64,000 nucleotides of DNA, taken from assembly GCA_017430325.1 (NCBI GenBank), contig JAFRNE010000007.1, forward strand, positions 124,001 through 188,000. The letters run 5' to 3'. Made by a program: the position numbers and the translations under genes. This DNA is from Eubacterium sp. GTDB taxonomy: Bacteria > Bacillota > Clostridia > Lachnospirales > Lachnospiraceae. Of the stretch, positions 7,412 through 16,762 are shown piece after piece. Numbering within the stretch: the stretch's first letter is position 1; each line of letters opens with the position of its first letter. The notes beneath the pieces were generated by a model. That model did no database searches. It saw only the letters and a list, made by a program, of their open reading frames with translations, and was not told the origin of the DNA.

Positions 7412-10291
7412 TTAATCTGTTGCGCCTGTATTCTGTCCGAAGCGTGCATCCGTAAGGGATTCCTTATCATACATATATGCATAGATGAAGGAAGCAAGCT
7501 CTGCTGAGTTTGCGGAAGAATATCCGTTCTGGATAACGCAGGTAACTGCCACTTCCGGATCCTCGCTCGGTGCGAAGGAAACAAAGAGGGCGTGGGCAGG
7601 TCTCGAAGTATCTTCCTGAGCGGTACCGGTCTTGCCGGATACGCTGACCTTGATCGAGTTAAGAAGCTCATTTCCACTGAGGTCGTCTGTTACAACGAGT
7701 CTCATACCGTCATAAATCTTCTCCCACAGTCTGCTGCTTACCTCAACTGTTGAGTGAACGTTATGTTCGCTCTCTTTTATTATATTTCCTTCAAGGTCCT
7801 TAACCTTATCGATAAGCGTAAGGTCATAGCAGGTACCTTTATTAGCAATAGTCGTGATGTATTTTGCCATCTGCGCAGGGGTGTAGCTGTTTGTACCCTG
7901 TCCGATAGCACTTGTAACGGCATCGTTGTCGGACATGTGCGGATCGTTCTCATCAATCTCGATACCTGAAGTGCCGTCAAAACCGAACTTGGCAGCGTAT
8001 TTATTGAGTCTTGCAAGACCCATTCCATCGTTATAGTAACCATTCTCATCAGCAAGTCTGTAGCCGACCTCATAGTAGAAATAATTACATGAGATGTCGA
8101 GTGCCTCTTCGATACCAATTGTTCCGTGAGTCATACGCAGGGATCTGTAGATCCAGCAGGTAGGCTGGGTAAATACCTTATCAAAGGTACCCAGGTCGGT
8201 GATCTCTTCGTCGATATCAAGCACACCCTCTTCCACGCCGGCTATGGTTGAAATAACCTTGAAGGTGGAACCCGGTGCAGTACGCATCATGCTCGCACGG
8301 TTATAAAGAGGCGTGGTCTTGTCATTTAAAAGCTTATTATAATAGTCGCCATCTACATAGTTTGTCAGATAGTTGTTGTCATAGCTTGGATAGCTGACCA
8401 TTGCCCTTACTTCTCCTGTATGAACGTCTGTAACGATAACGGCACCTGAGCATGGATCAAGAGCAAGCATGGCAGGTGTTATCTCAAGCTTTCTGATCTT
8501 TCTTGTTATGAATTCATAAGAGCCGAAGGCGTCATTCTTGAAGGCTTCATAATCCTCGTCGTTCTCAGTCGGAAGAACTCCCTGAAGGTATATCAGATTG
8601 ACAACATCATCTCCTGAGATATAGCCCTCCTGGATAAGAACATGAAGCATCTTCTTATCGAATTCACCGTCGCCTCTAAGAAGCTCGATGATCTTATCTA
8701 CCAGTGAAGCGTAGATCTCTTCGGAATCATAGTATTTATTCTCATCTATGATCTTGCTTGTATCGATATCATAATTATTCAGCAGATAAGTTATGAAATC
8801 CGCTGCCGACAGATTGCCGTTTATATAACTGTTGAATTCGGTACTTTCCTTATCAATATTTCCTGCAAGATAGATGCCTTCGTCTGAAAGCTTCTCAAAG
8901 ATAAACTCCATATAGTCCTGGTATTCTTTGGAAAGGGAATTGTTTATCTCAGGCGCCGTCGTAAGGAGCTCTCTGATGTGTCCAAGTGTTGCAGTCTTCT
9001 TATCGCTGAAGGTTGAATAAACCGACTTTTCAAGAATAGAAGCACCGCTCTCCTGCATCTTTGAAAGCTTGATCTGGTTATTATCAAACAGCGCAAAATA
9101 TACGTCTGTGATCGGAATGACGTTGTCCTTATTATTCTCCGGCGCATATGCATTCGGAGTGATATTTGTCAGAAGGATATTTGCTATCTCCTTCTCAAGT
9201 GTGTCATAGCAGTATTTCTGAAGATCGCTGTCGATCGTAAGGTAAATGTCGGAACCGGCCTTTGCTGGTGTTTCGCTGATGACATCGATAACCTTACCCA
9301 GGTTATCTACACGAAGCACCTGGCGGCCTTCTTCGCCACGGAGATATGACTCGCAGTACTGTTCGATACCGGTCTTTCCAACAACCTCAGTACTCTTGTA
9401 CGGACGGATATTTTCGTCTTTATTATAATAATCTATCTCCTCCTGGCTGATCTTTCCGACGTAGCCGATGATCTGCGCAAAGTATTTTGCATCGTTATAA
9501 ACTCTCTCGGATCGTACGATGATATCCATACCGATAAGCTCGTCCTTATGCTCAAGGATGACAGCTCTGCTGTCGGCGGAAATATCGGTCGCAATAGTTA
9601 CGGGAACATACTGCTGATATCTGTTGAGCCAGAGACTGTAGCGGCAGGCAAGGATGGTCATGGCATCCTCGTTGCTGTAATCGGTGGTGATCTCGAAGTT
9701 AGGAATATCGTCATGACCGCCAAAACGCATGAAATACACCATATCCTCGGCGCTTATCTCCTTCTCTTCGTCAGTCAGTTCATTGATATTATTTCTTGAA
9801 TAGGCATCACGAAGAAAACTGAGGAGCGAGTTGCCGGTCTCAGTGTAATAGTATTTTCCGTTCTTATAAACAATAGGGAACTCAGCAGTGATCTTGTCAT
9901 TATACTGCGACAGAAGATTCATGATGCTGTAGATAACCTGATTCTTCATGCGGTTCTGGGATATGCCAAGCTGCTCGGCCCTTGCAGCGGTATATTCATC
10001 ATTCGCAAAGGTCAGGTCGTAGGTCAGCTTATTATAAGCAAGGAGCTTGCCGTTGACATCGTAGATATTTCCGCGCACAGAATCAACCGTAAGCGTTTTC
10101 TCTGTACTTACGGTAAAATCCAGCTGATAGCTGTCGCCATTTTTGATCTGTAATATGAAAAGTCGTCTTCCCAGAAGTGCAAACAGGAAGATCATTATAA
10201 GTGTTACTGGGAAAATCCTGCTCTTAAGATAATCAACAAGGATATTCTTCAGATTCTCAAGAAATTCCCGGAACATTTTTAAGGGATTCAT
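7412..10291 (-). CDS. mrdA: Penicillin-binding protein 2 (class B transpeptidase) with large insert
   Basis: This is the elongasome transpeptidase that cross-links glycan made by RodA. One membrane segment lies at about residues 27-48, then the PBP dimerisation domain. The active-site motifs are STFK near residue 674, SCN near 735 and SGKTG near 884. At 959 residues it is some 250-300 longer than typical PBP2. The extra sequence is between the end of the dimerisation domain (TIDSDLQKYCYDTLEKE, near 355-370) and the transpeptidase entry strand (GAVIVTDVHTGEVRAMVSYP, near 620), and looks helical and acidic. The start shares one base with the stop of mreD. I see no frameshift. Confidence 0.94.
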   Translation of the reverse strand: MNPLKMFREFLENLKNILVDYLKSRIFPVTLIMIFLFALLGRRLFILQIKNGDSYQLDFTVSTEKTLTVDSVRGNIYDVNGKLLAYNKLTYDLTFANDEYTAARAEQLGISQNRMKNQVIYSIMNLLSQYNDKITAEFPIVYKNGKYYYTETGNSLLSFLRDAYSRNNINELTDEEKEISAEDMVYFMRFGGHDDIPNFEITTDYSNEDAMTILACRYSLWLNRYQQYVPVTIATDISADSRAVILEHKDELIGMDIIVRSERVYNDAKYFAQIIGYVGKISQEEIDYYNKDENIRPYKSTEVVGKTGIEQYCESYLRGEEGRQVLRVDNLGKVIDVISETPAKAGSDIYLTIDSDLQKYCYDTLEKEIANILLTNITPNAYAPENNKDNVIPITDVYFALFDNNQIKLSKMQESGASILEKSVYSTFSDKKTATLGHIRELLTTAPEINNSLSKEYQDYMEFIFEKLSDEGIYLAGNIDKESTEFNSYINGNLSAADFITYLLNNYDIDTSKIIDENKYYDSEEIYASLVDKIIELLRGDGEFDKKMLHVLIQEGYISGDDVVNLIYLQGVLPTENDEDYEAFKNDAFGSYEFITRKIRKLEITPAMLALDPCSGAVIVTDVHTGEVRAMVSYPSYDNNYLTNYVDGDYYNKLLNDKTTPLYNRASMMRTAPGSTFKVISTIAGVEEGVLDIDEEITDLGTFDKVFTQPTCWIYRSLRMTHGTIGIEEALDISCNYFYYEVGYRLADENGYYNDGMGLARLNKYAAKFGFDGTSGIEIDENDPHMSDNDAVTSAIGQGTNSYTPAQMAKYITTIANKGTCYDLTLIDKVKDLEGNIIKESEHNVHSTVEVSSRLWEKIYDGMRLVVTDDLSGNELLNSIKVSVSGKTGTAQEDTSRPAHALFVSFAPSEDPEVAVTCVIQNGYSSANSAELASFIYAYMYDKESLTDARFGQNTGATD

Positions 10292-10797
10292 TATTTAACT
10301 TCACTTGCCTTTTTCTTTAAATATTTATTGATCCTAACATATATCCTGTAGATGATAACAGTCATAAGGACTGTATAGAAGGTCTTCGGAAGTATAAAAT
10401 GCAGGATATAATAACCGGTTTCCAGACGGTTTCTGAGTAAAAATGCAAAAATATAAACGATCGATTCCTTGACGAACTCATCAACAGTAATGATGAGCAC
10501 AGGGAACATGACGTCTTCCATCAGATAATTCTTGTGGAAGAAACCGTTTATATAACCGATAACCATATATAAAAACATGTACGGACCCATAAGTGATCCA
10601 TAGAAAATATCATAAAGCATACCGCAGAAAAAGCCTGTCAGCATGCCTTCGCGTCTGCCTCGCATGATACCAAAGGACATGGTGATTATCATGAGAAGAT
10701 CCGGCGAAACACCGGTCATATCATGAAAGTTAAATACCGTCGTCTGTAATACGAAGGACGTTATTATAAGCAATGCTATTACGATAACTCGTCTCAT
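10291..10797 (-). CDS. mreD: Rod shape-determining protein MreD
   Basis: MreD is a small polytopic protein of the elongasome that binds MreC. The 168 residues contain five or six hydrophobic segments with few other features, typical for the family; recognisable is the N-terminal segment followed by SPDLLMIITMSFGIMRGRR, a MreD pattern. It overlaps the mreC stop by one base and the pbp2 start by one base, so translation is probably coupled across mreC-mreD-pbp2. Confidence 0.9.
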   Translation of the reverse strand: MRRVIVIALLIITSFVLQTTVFNFHDMTGVSPDLLMIITMSFGIMRGRREGMLTGFFCGMLYDIFYGSLMGPYMFLYMVIGYINGFFHKNYLMEDVMFPVLIITVDEFVKESIVYIFAFLLRNRLETGYYILHFILPKTFYTVLMTVIIYRIYVRINKYLKKKASEVK

Positions 10798-11651
10798 CAG
10801 TAATCAACAACCTGCTTTCTGTCTGTTATGATAAGGACATCCTTAACATCCTTAAAATCAACTGCCATCGTTATCTTTGCTGTCTTGGTCAGATTGTTCG
10901 GATCATAAGTGATCTCAGCCACATAACCAATGGTTATACCGAAGAAATATCTGTCCGAAACATTCGAGGTGATCACTCTGTCGCCTATTTCCACACTGGC
11001 GTCCTTATTGATATCTGTAACATAAAGGAAGCCCTCTTCCATATTTTTAAGACTGCCCTCAACATTACAGAGTGCATTATCCTTACCAACCTCAGCTGTT
11101 ACGTTGGATCTGTCATCTATTATGGCTCTGACCTTAGCGTAATTATCATAGGATTCCACAACTAATCCGAGCAGGCCGTTGTCACAAAGTACATTACAGC
11201 CTTCATAGATGCCGTCGTTCATTCCTTTATCAATATAGAGTTCATTGAACCAGCTGCTTGAATCCGTTGAAAATACACGTGCGGCGGTCATGTTGTAATC
11301 AGGGTATTTTTTGTCAAGTTCATAAAGCCTTCTGAGCTCTTCAAGCTCCGAAAGCTCAGCCTGATACTTTGCGGCATCATTTTCATATGCCTTAAGCTCT
11401 GCTTTTAACTTTTCATTTTCGTCCTTAAGATTTTTTACGTTACCGAAATAAGAAAGGCCTTTTGACATGCCTTCACCGGCTTTGTCAGCACCTTCCTGCA
11501 GCGGTACTATGAGCGAAGATATGTAAGATCTCAGCTGTTTGGTCTGTTCCTTAAAGAATATGGAAAATACAAGAAATATGACACATATTATAGTCAAAGC
11601 AAGAAAAAGATATCTTGGACTTATATCTCTTCTATTTCTCGTCTGTTTCAT
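10797..11651 (-). CDS. mreC: Rod shape-determining protein MreC
   Basis: MreC is a bitopic scaffold of the elongation machinery that links PBP2 to the cytoskeleton. One membrane segment lies at about residues 13-31, followed by a coiled coil at about 62-105 (NLKDENEKLKAELKAYENDA), then the beta-rich MreC domain with IDKGMNDGIYEG and GLLGLVVESYDNYAKV. The length of 284 is standard. Its ATG overlaps the radC stop by four bases (ATGA). In most bacteria mreB precedes mreC; here it does not. Confidence 0.95.
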   Translation of the reverse strand: MKQTRNRRDISPRYLFLALTIICVIFLVFSIFFKEQTKQLRSYISSLIVPLQEGADKAGEGMSKGLSYFGNVKNLKDENEKLKAELKAYENDAAKYQAELSELEELRRLYELDKKYPDYNMTAARVFSTDSSSWFNELYIDKGMNDGIYEGCNVLCDNGLLGLVVESYDNYAKVRAIIDDRSNVTAEVGKDNALCNVEGSLKNMEEGFLYVTDINKDASVEIGDRVITSNVSDRYFFGITIGYVAEITYDPNNLTKTAKITMAVDFKDVKDVLIITDRKQVVDY

Positions 11652-12355
11652 TTAATATATCCTCTTTCATTCAGGCTCACATAGGTTCCGTCACCGATCA
11701 CGATATGATCAAGGAGGCCGATACCCAGTATTTTGCCTGCTTCTATTACTCTTCTTGTAACAACTATATCCATATCGCTGGGTTCCGGATTGCCGGAGGG
11801 ATGATTATGGATAAGTATGATATTTACTGCATCGCAGCGGAGCGCTTCAATAAAGATCTCCCGCGGCGAAATAAGGGATCTGTTAACAGTCCCTTCGGAT
11901 AAGGTATACCATTTGATAAGATCGTTTGAAGCTGTCACATATATGACTATAACCTTTTCTCTGGTGAGAAAACGGCAGTATTCCATAAAATGTTCAGCTA
12001 TGTCCTCAGGTGAAGAAAGATTTATAGCGCTGTTCTTTCTGGCCATGGACATGCGCTTGGAAAGCTCCGCAACAGCCATTAGCTGGCATGCTTTGACACG
12101 ACCGATACCTTTGATGGCTATAAGATCATGATAGGACATATAATTAAGTCCTAAAAGTCCCTTATGGACCTCATGGGAATTGAGCACTCTCTGCGCCAGT
12201 GTTATGACATTCTCATCCCTGTTACCACTTCCGAGGATAATACTCAGAAGCTCCGAATCGGAAAGCGTGCTTATGCCCATATCAATGGCCTTCTCGCGAG
12301 GCCGTTCACTACAGCACATGTTGCTGATCTTAAGTGTATCCTTTTTATTTTTCAT
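11648..12355 (-). CDS. radC: RadC-family JAB-domain protein
   Basis: RadC proteins have an N-terminal helix-hairpin-helix region and a C-terminal JAMM metalloprotease-like domain; their cellular role is unresolved despite the DNA-repair name. The helix-hairpin-helix segment LIAIKGIGRVKACQLMAV and the metal-binding HNHPSGNPEPSDMD are both visible. I chose the ATG at 12355 because AGGAG lies 7 bases upstream; an in-frame TTG at 12382 has no comparable site. The gene overlaps mreC by four bases, the usual radC-mre neighbourhood. Confidence 0.93.
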   Translation of the reverse strand: MKNKKDTLKISNMCCSERPREKAIDMGISTLSDSELLSIILGSGNRDENVITLAQRVLNSHEVHKGLLGLNYMSYHDLIAIKGIGRVKACQLMAVAELSKRMSMARKNSAINLSSPEDIAEHFMEYCRFLTREKVIVIYVTASNDLIKWYTLSEGTVNRSLISPREIFIEALRCDAVNIILIHNHPSGNPEPSDMDIVVTRRVIEAGKILGIGLLDHIVIGDGTYVSLNERGYIK

Positions 12356-12408
12356 AACGTATCTCCTATATGCCCTCTCCAAAGTGCAGTAAGAAGATAC
12401 AGACTATC

Positions 12409-13692
12409 TTACAATACAATCAATTTTTTTTCTACCATTTTCTGCAGGGACATCATCATACCGTATTTTGCATGAGGATATGTAAGTCCTCCCTGGAAAT
12501 ACACTGCATATGGTTCTTTTATCGGTGCATCTGCAGAAAGTTCGATAGATGAGCCGGAAACAAATGCTCCCGCAGCCATGATAACGTCGCAGTCATACCC
12601 AGGCATAGCCCATGGTACAGGTGTTACGAAGCTGTCAACAGGTGCAGCGGCCTGGATTCCTTCACAGAAGGCTCTTACCGCATCGGCACTGCGAAGAGTT
12701 ACTGCCTGGATGATATCAGCTCTCTCTTCACCTGCTGTAGGAACGGCTGTGAAGCCGAGTCCCTCATAAAGATTCGCCGCAAGGATAGCCCCCTTAAGTG
12801 CAGCGGCTGTAACAGTCGGAGCAAGGAAAAGTCCCTGAGTAAAGCTTCTTGTTGCTGTGATGCTTGCGCCTACCTCCTTGGCAAGGCCCGGAGTTGTAAG
12901 TCTGATCGCAGCATTCTCAACGCATTCCTTAGTACCGCAGATATATCCGCCGGTCTCTGCAAGTCCGCCGCCCGGATTTTTGATAAGTGAACCTACAACC
13001 ATATCAGCTCCGTATTCAGAAGGTTCGGTTGTTTCAACAAATTCACCGTAGCAGTTATCTATCATAACAATAATGTCAGGTCTGAGAGACTTAACAAACT
13101 TTATTGCCTCAGCAATCTCAGCGACACTTAAAGACTTTCTTGTGTCATAGCCCTTTGAACGCTGTATTTCCACAAGCTTTGTTTCAGGCTTAAGTGCAGC
13201 CTTTATACCTTCGAAATCCCAGCTTCCGTCAGGAAGAAGGTCAACCTGGTCATAGCCGATACCGAATTCTGCAAGAGAGCCCTTCTCTTCTCTGACACCG
13301 ATTACACCCTGAAGTGTATCGTAAACCTTTCCGGCTATCGAAAGCATTCTGTCGCCCGGACGAAGATTTCCTGCAAGTGCAAGTGTCAGCGCATGAGTTC
13401 CGCAGGTGATCTGCTGACGAACAAGAGCGTCCTCGGTCTTAAATACATTTGCGTATATTCTCTCGAGCGTATCTCTTCCACTGTCATTATAGCCGTAGCC
13501 TGTTGAACCATAGAGATGATTCTCTGCAAGCTTTGCATCCTGCATGGCCTTAATGACCTTGATGCTGTTGTATTCAGCGACCTTGTCTATCTTATTGAAG
13601 CGCTCCGTAAGGGACTCTTCAACCCTTGAAACATATTCGTATATTTTTTCATCAATCCCGAGGGAAAGAAAATATTCTTTGAGGTTCTGCAT
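12409..13692 (-). CDS. ynbB: YnbB-type PLP-dependent methionine gamma-lyase family protein
   Basis: A 427-residue fold-type I PLP enzyme of the group annotated as methionine gamma-lyase family or aluminium-resistance protein; the substrate is not established. Visible signatures are GSTGYGYNDSGRDTLE near residues 62-77, QITCGTHAL for cofactor binding, and the predicted PLP lysine in GSLIKNPGGGLAETGGY. It lies directly downstream of miaA and upstream of radC, a common Firmicutes arrangement (miaA-ynbB). An AGGAAG site precedes the ATG at 13692. Confidence 0.9.
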   Translation of the reverse strand: MQNLKEYFLSLGIDEKIYEYVSRVEESLTERFNKIDKVAEYNSIKVIKAMQDAKLAENHLYGSTGYGYNDSGRDTLERIYANVFKTEDALVRQQITCGTHALTLALAGNLRPGDRMLSIAGKVYDTLQGVIGVREEKGSLAEFGIGYDQVDLLPDGSWDFEGIKAALKPETKLVEIQRSKGYDTRKSLSVAEIAEAIKFVKSLRPDIIVMIDNCYGEFVETTEPSEYGADMVVGSLIKNPGGGLAETGGYICGTKECVENAAIRLTTPGLAKEVGASITATRSFTQGLFLAPTVTAAALKGAILAANLYEGLGFTAVPTAGEERADIIQAVTLRSADAVRAFCEGIQAAAPVDSFVTPVPWAMPGYDCDVIMAAGAFVSGSSIELSADAPIKEPYAVYFQGGLTYPHAKYGMMMSLQKMVEKKLIVL

Positions 13693-13711
13693 TCTTTTAT
13701 CTTCCTGTCTT

Positions 13712-14701
13712 TTATGATCTATAATGTTCTTTTATCTTTGCCAGTATGTCTTCCTGGAAAGCTTCTTCTGTATTAAAAGCATCCTTATCAGCCCAGATGA
13801 CCTCACGTTCTCTCCTGAACCAGGTCAGCTGACGCTTTGCAAAATGCCTTGTATTCTGCTTAAGTAAGTCGATCGCTTCCTCTTTTGTGAGCCTTCCGCG
13901 GATATATTCACATATTTCCTTATAGCCGATACCCTGCATGGAAACATGACTTTCATTAAGGCCGCTGTCCATTAGGCTTCTTACCTCTTCGATAAGTCCG
14001 TTATCAATCATGATATCAACTCGTTTATCGATACGCTTATAAAGGATATCCCTGTTCATATTTATCACAAAATACATGAAATCATAAGGCGATTCCTTGG
14101 CGCGCTCCTCAGCGTTATGCTCTGAGATTGGCTTGCCTGTATTTTTCTTGAATTCCAGGGCTCTTATGACCCGGCGGACGTTGTTCGGATGTATTTCATC
14201 TGCTGCCGTAGGATCCTCTTCCTTAAGCATGGCATAAAGCTTTTCGCGGCCTTCCTCAGTTTCGGCAAGCTTACTTAGCTCGTCTCTGTAGGAATTATCC
14301 TCTTCGGCAGTAAAATCAATATCATAAAGCACTGCCTGGATGTAGAAGCCGGTTCCGCCCACTATTATCGGAAGTTTGCCTCGGCTCGTGATATCTTCTA
14401 TCACGGCCTTTGCCAGCTCTTTAAACTCGGCCACATTCATTCCATGCTCAGGCGGAAATACATCTATCAGATGATGTCTCACGCCCTGCATCTCTTCAGG
14501 CATGATCTTGGCTGTACCGATATCCATACCCTTATAAACCTGCATGGAATCCGCAGAGATTATCTCACCGTCAAGCTCTTTCGCAAGCCTTATAGATAAG
14601 TCGGTCTTGCCTGCGGCCGTAGGACCGGTGATTATAACGAGAGGCGGTTTATTATGATCAATTATTCTGTTATCTATATTCATTAAAGTTTCTTCAGACA
14701 T
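13712..14701 (-). CDS. miaA: tRNA dimethylallyltransferase
   Basis: MiaA adds a dimethylallyl group to N6 of A37 in tRNAs reading codons that start with U. The P-loop GPTAAGKTDLS (about residues 26-36), DSMQVYKGMDIGTAK, the GGTGFYIQAVL motif and the C-terminal QLTWFRRE motif are all present. Length is normal. Two starts are possible: the ATG at 14701 has no clear ribosome site, while an ATG six codons later (14683) follows a GAAGAA stretch; the first is kept tentatively. Its product is the substrate of MiaB, encoded upstream in the same cluster. Confidence 0.95.
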   Translation of the reverse strand: MSEETLMNIDNRIIDHNKPPLVIITGPTAAGKTDLSIRLAKELDGEIISADSMQVYKGMDIGTAKIMPEEMQGVRHHLIDVFPPEHGMNVAEFKELAKAVIEDITSRGKLPIIVGGTGFYIQAVLYDIDFTAEEDNSYRDELSKLAETEEGREKLYAMLKEEDPTAADEIHPNNVRRVIRALEFKKNTGKPISEHNAEERAKESPYDFMYFVINMNRDILYKRIDKRVDIMIDNGLIEEVRSLMDSGLNESHVSMQGIGYKEICEYIRGRLTKEEAIDLLKQNTRHFAKRQLTWFRREREVIWADKDAFNTEEAFQEDILAKIKEHYRS

Positions 14702-14713
14702 AATTATTTTTTA

Positions 14714-16747
14714 TTAGTCGCCTGTAACGATACGTTTAAACTTTTTATCAAGCTCTGTCTTTGTGAACTTGATTATCGTTGGTCTTCCGTGCGGGCAGGT
14801 ATATGGATTATCAAGCGTCAGAAGCTCCTCTATAAGGTGCTGCGCCTCATCCATTGTTATATGCTGGCCACCCTTGACAGCCGCCTTACAGCCCATTGTA
14901 GCAAGCTTATGGACAAATATATCCTCAGTCACGCCGGACTTATTTTCTGTAAGGTAGGTTACAAATTCAATGAAGATATCTCTTCCGTTAAGCCCTGCCA
15001 TATTTACAGGCATGGCATTTATCTTAACTTCGTTGCCGCCGAATTCATCTATTTCAAAGCCTGCTCCGGCGAAACGGTCCAGATTATCTCGAACCGCATT
15101 CATTTCAACTGCTGTAAGCGAAATGATCTCCGGTGGGAACAGCCTCTGGGAAACGATATTATTTTCCTTGAAAGCCTTCAGGAATCTTTCGTAATTTACT
15201 TTTTCATGAGCCGCATGCTGATCCATCAGATACAGCGTATCATTATACTGCGTTATCCAATAAGTATCAAATGCAAGTCCGATAATCCTGTGATGAGAAA
15301 TAGCTTCCTTCGACAGATAATCATCGTTGAAGAGATTCTTCTGCTCGCCGACAGTGATCTTCTCCTGCTCGGTCTCCTTATGGATATCTTCAAATATCTC
15401 AGGCTCTTCCTTCTTCTTTGCATTATATACAGTCTGCTCGTTCAGCTCGTTTCTGTATTCCGGCGGAAGCAGCTTTTCAAGTATGCTGTAGCTGCCATGT
15501 GTCGGACGTGTGCTAATCGGGCTGACCGGTGGCTTGCTGGAATGATTTTGCTGAATATTACTAATAGGTTTATCAACAACTGTCTTAACCGGAGTCTCTG
15601 GTTTCACAGGAACATCAGGTTTAATCGGAGTTTCTGCTTTTACAGCAGTTTCAGTCTTCATAGGAATCTCGGTTTTAACAGGAGCTTCAGCCCTGACCGG
15701 AACCTCAGCTTTAACCAGAGTATCAGCCTTAACCGGAGTATCAGCCTTCACTTCAGGAATGAATTCTCTCTCCTTCAGAGCCTCGGAAACAGCGTGATAA
15801 ACCGCTGAGAAAAGCTCCTTTTCATTTCCGTATTTAAACTCTCTCTTGGCCGGATGGATATTTACGTCACAAAGCTTCGGGTCAAGAGAAAGGAAAAGTA
15901 CCGTAAACGGAAAACGGTGCTGCATGATATAGGTTTTGTAAGCCTCTTCGATGGCCTTGTAAATAGCGGCATTTGTGATATATCTGCCGTTTACAAAATA
16001 GTTCTCGAAGCTTCTGTTGCCCTTTGCGATAAAAGGCTTGCCGACAAAACCGCTTATTCTGATATTTCCCTCTGTATGGTCTACAGGAAGGAGGTTTCTG
16101 GTGATATCCTTACCGTAAACCGCATAGATAGTATCCCTCAGACTGTCATTACCTGAAGTGCTGATGATAGTCTTTCCGTTACTGATCAGCCTCATGCTGA
16201 CTGCCGGATGGGAAAGAGCTATCCTTGTGATCAGATCACTGATATAAGAACCCTCTGTCATGGAGGTCTTCAGGAATTTAAGTCGTGCTGGTGTATTAAA
16301 AAATATATTTTTAGATATGATGGTCGTACCGTCAGGTGCACCGGTCTCTGAGAATTCAACTTCTCTTCCGCCGCTGATAACGTATTTTACACCGGTAAGA
16401 TTGTTCGGAGTCTTGGTAATCATCTCAGTTTCGGTAACTGCGGAAATAGTCGAAAGAGCCTCGCCTCTGAAACCGAGAGTCATTATTCCGCAAAGATCCT
16501 CTGCTGTTTCAAGCTTGCTTGTGGCATGCCTGAGGCAGGAGGTTCTGACCTCCGAAGGGTCGATACCACAGCCGTTATCGGTAACTCTGATATAAGAAAT
16601 ACCGCCGTCTTTGATCTCTACGGTCACGCTGCTTGCACCCGCATCAATTGAGTTCTCAACAAGCTCCTTAACTATCGACATCGGTCTCTCAATGACCTCG
16701 CCGGCTGCAATCTTGTCTATTGTATTCTGGTCAAGTACTCTGATCAT
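14714..16747 (-). CDS. mutL: DNA mismatch repair protein MutL with endonuclease motif and repeat linker
   Basis: MutL couples MutS mismatch recognition to strand removal. The N-terminal GHKL ATPase has VENSIDAGASSV, DNGCGI and GFRGEALSTIS. The C-terminal domain keeps the metal-dependent nicking motif DQHAAHEKVNYE near residue 508, together with CPHGRPT near the C-terminus, so this is a MutL that nicks DNA itself, as in bacteria without MutH. Between them, residues about 330-394 form about ten repeats of a hexapeptide like VKAETP, a charged Pro-containing spacer. The start has a GAGGAAG site. It follows mutS by 15 bases. Confidence 0.97.
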   Translation of the reverse strand: MIRVLDQNTIDKIAAGEVIERPMSIVKELVENSIDAGASSVTVEIKDGGISYIRVTDNGCGIDPSEVRTSCLRHATSKLETAEDLCGIMTLGFRGEALSTISAVTETEMITKTPNNLTGVKYVISGGREVEFSETGAPDGTTIISKNIFFNTPARLKFLKTSMTEGSYISDLITRIALSHPAVSMRLISNGKTIISTSGNDSLRDTIYAVYGKDITRNLLPVDHTEGNIRISGFVGKPFIAKGNRSFENYFVNGRYITNAAIYKAIEEAYKTYIMQHRFPFTVLFLSLDPKLCDVNIHPAKREFKYGNEKELFSAVYHAVSEALKEREFIPEVKADTPVKADTLVKAEVPVRAEAPVKTEIPMKTETAVKAETPIKPDVPVKPETPVKTVVDKPISNIQQNHSSKPPVSPISTRPTHGSYSILEKLLPPEYRNELNEQTVYNAKKKEEPEIFEDIHKETEQEKITVGEQKNLFNDDYLSKEAISHHRIIGLAFDTYWITQYNDTLYLMDQHAAHEKVNYERFLKAFKENNIVSQRLFPPEIISLTAVEMNAVRDNLDRFAGAGFEIDEFGGNEVKINAMPVNMAGLNGRDIFIEFVTYLTENKSGVTEDIFVHKLATMGCKAAVKGGQHITMDEAQHLIEELLTLDNPYTCPHGRPTIIKFTKTELDKKFKRIVTGD
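15565..15755 (-). repeat. Hexapeptide-encoding repeat in the mutL linker
   Basis: About ten imperfect 18-bp units encode variants of VKAETP (VKADTP, VKADTL, VKAEVP, VRAEAP, VKTEIP, MKTETA, VKAETP, IKPDVP, VKPETP, VKTVV). The phase is kept at 18 bp throughout. This reads as expansion of a low-complexity linker inside the MutL interdomain region. Confidence 0.85.
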
Positions 16748-16762
16748 TTTTCTTCCTCAAAT

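Noticed and set aside
14789..15808. A 339-codon open frame on the + strand opposite mutL
   Set aside because: It mirrors the mutL repeat region, has no ribosome site, and its residue composition (Arg/Asn/Ser/Leu repeats) is the shadow of the MutL linker.
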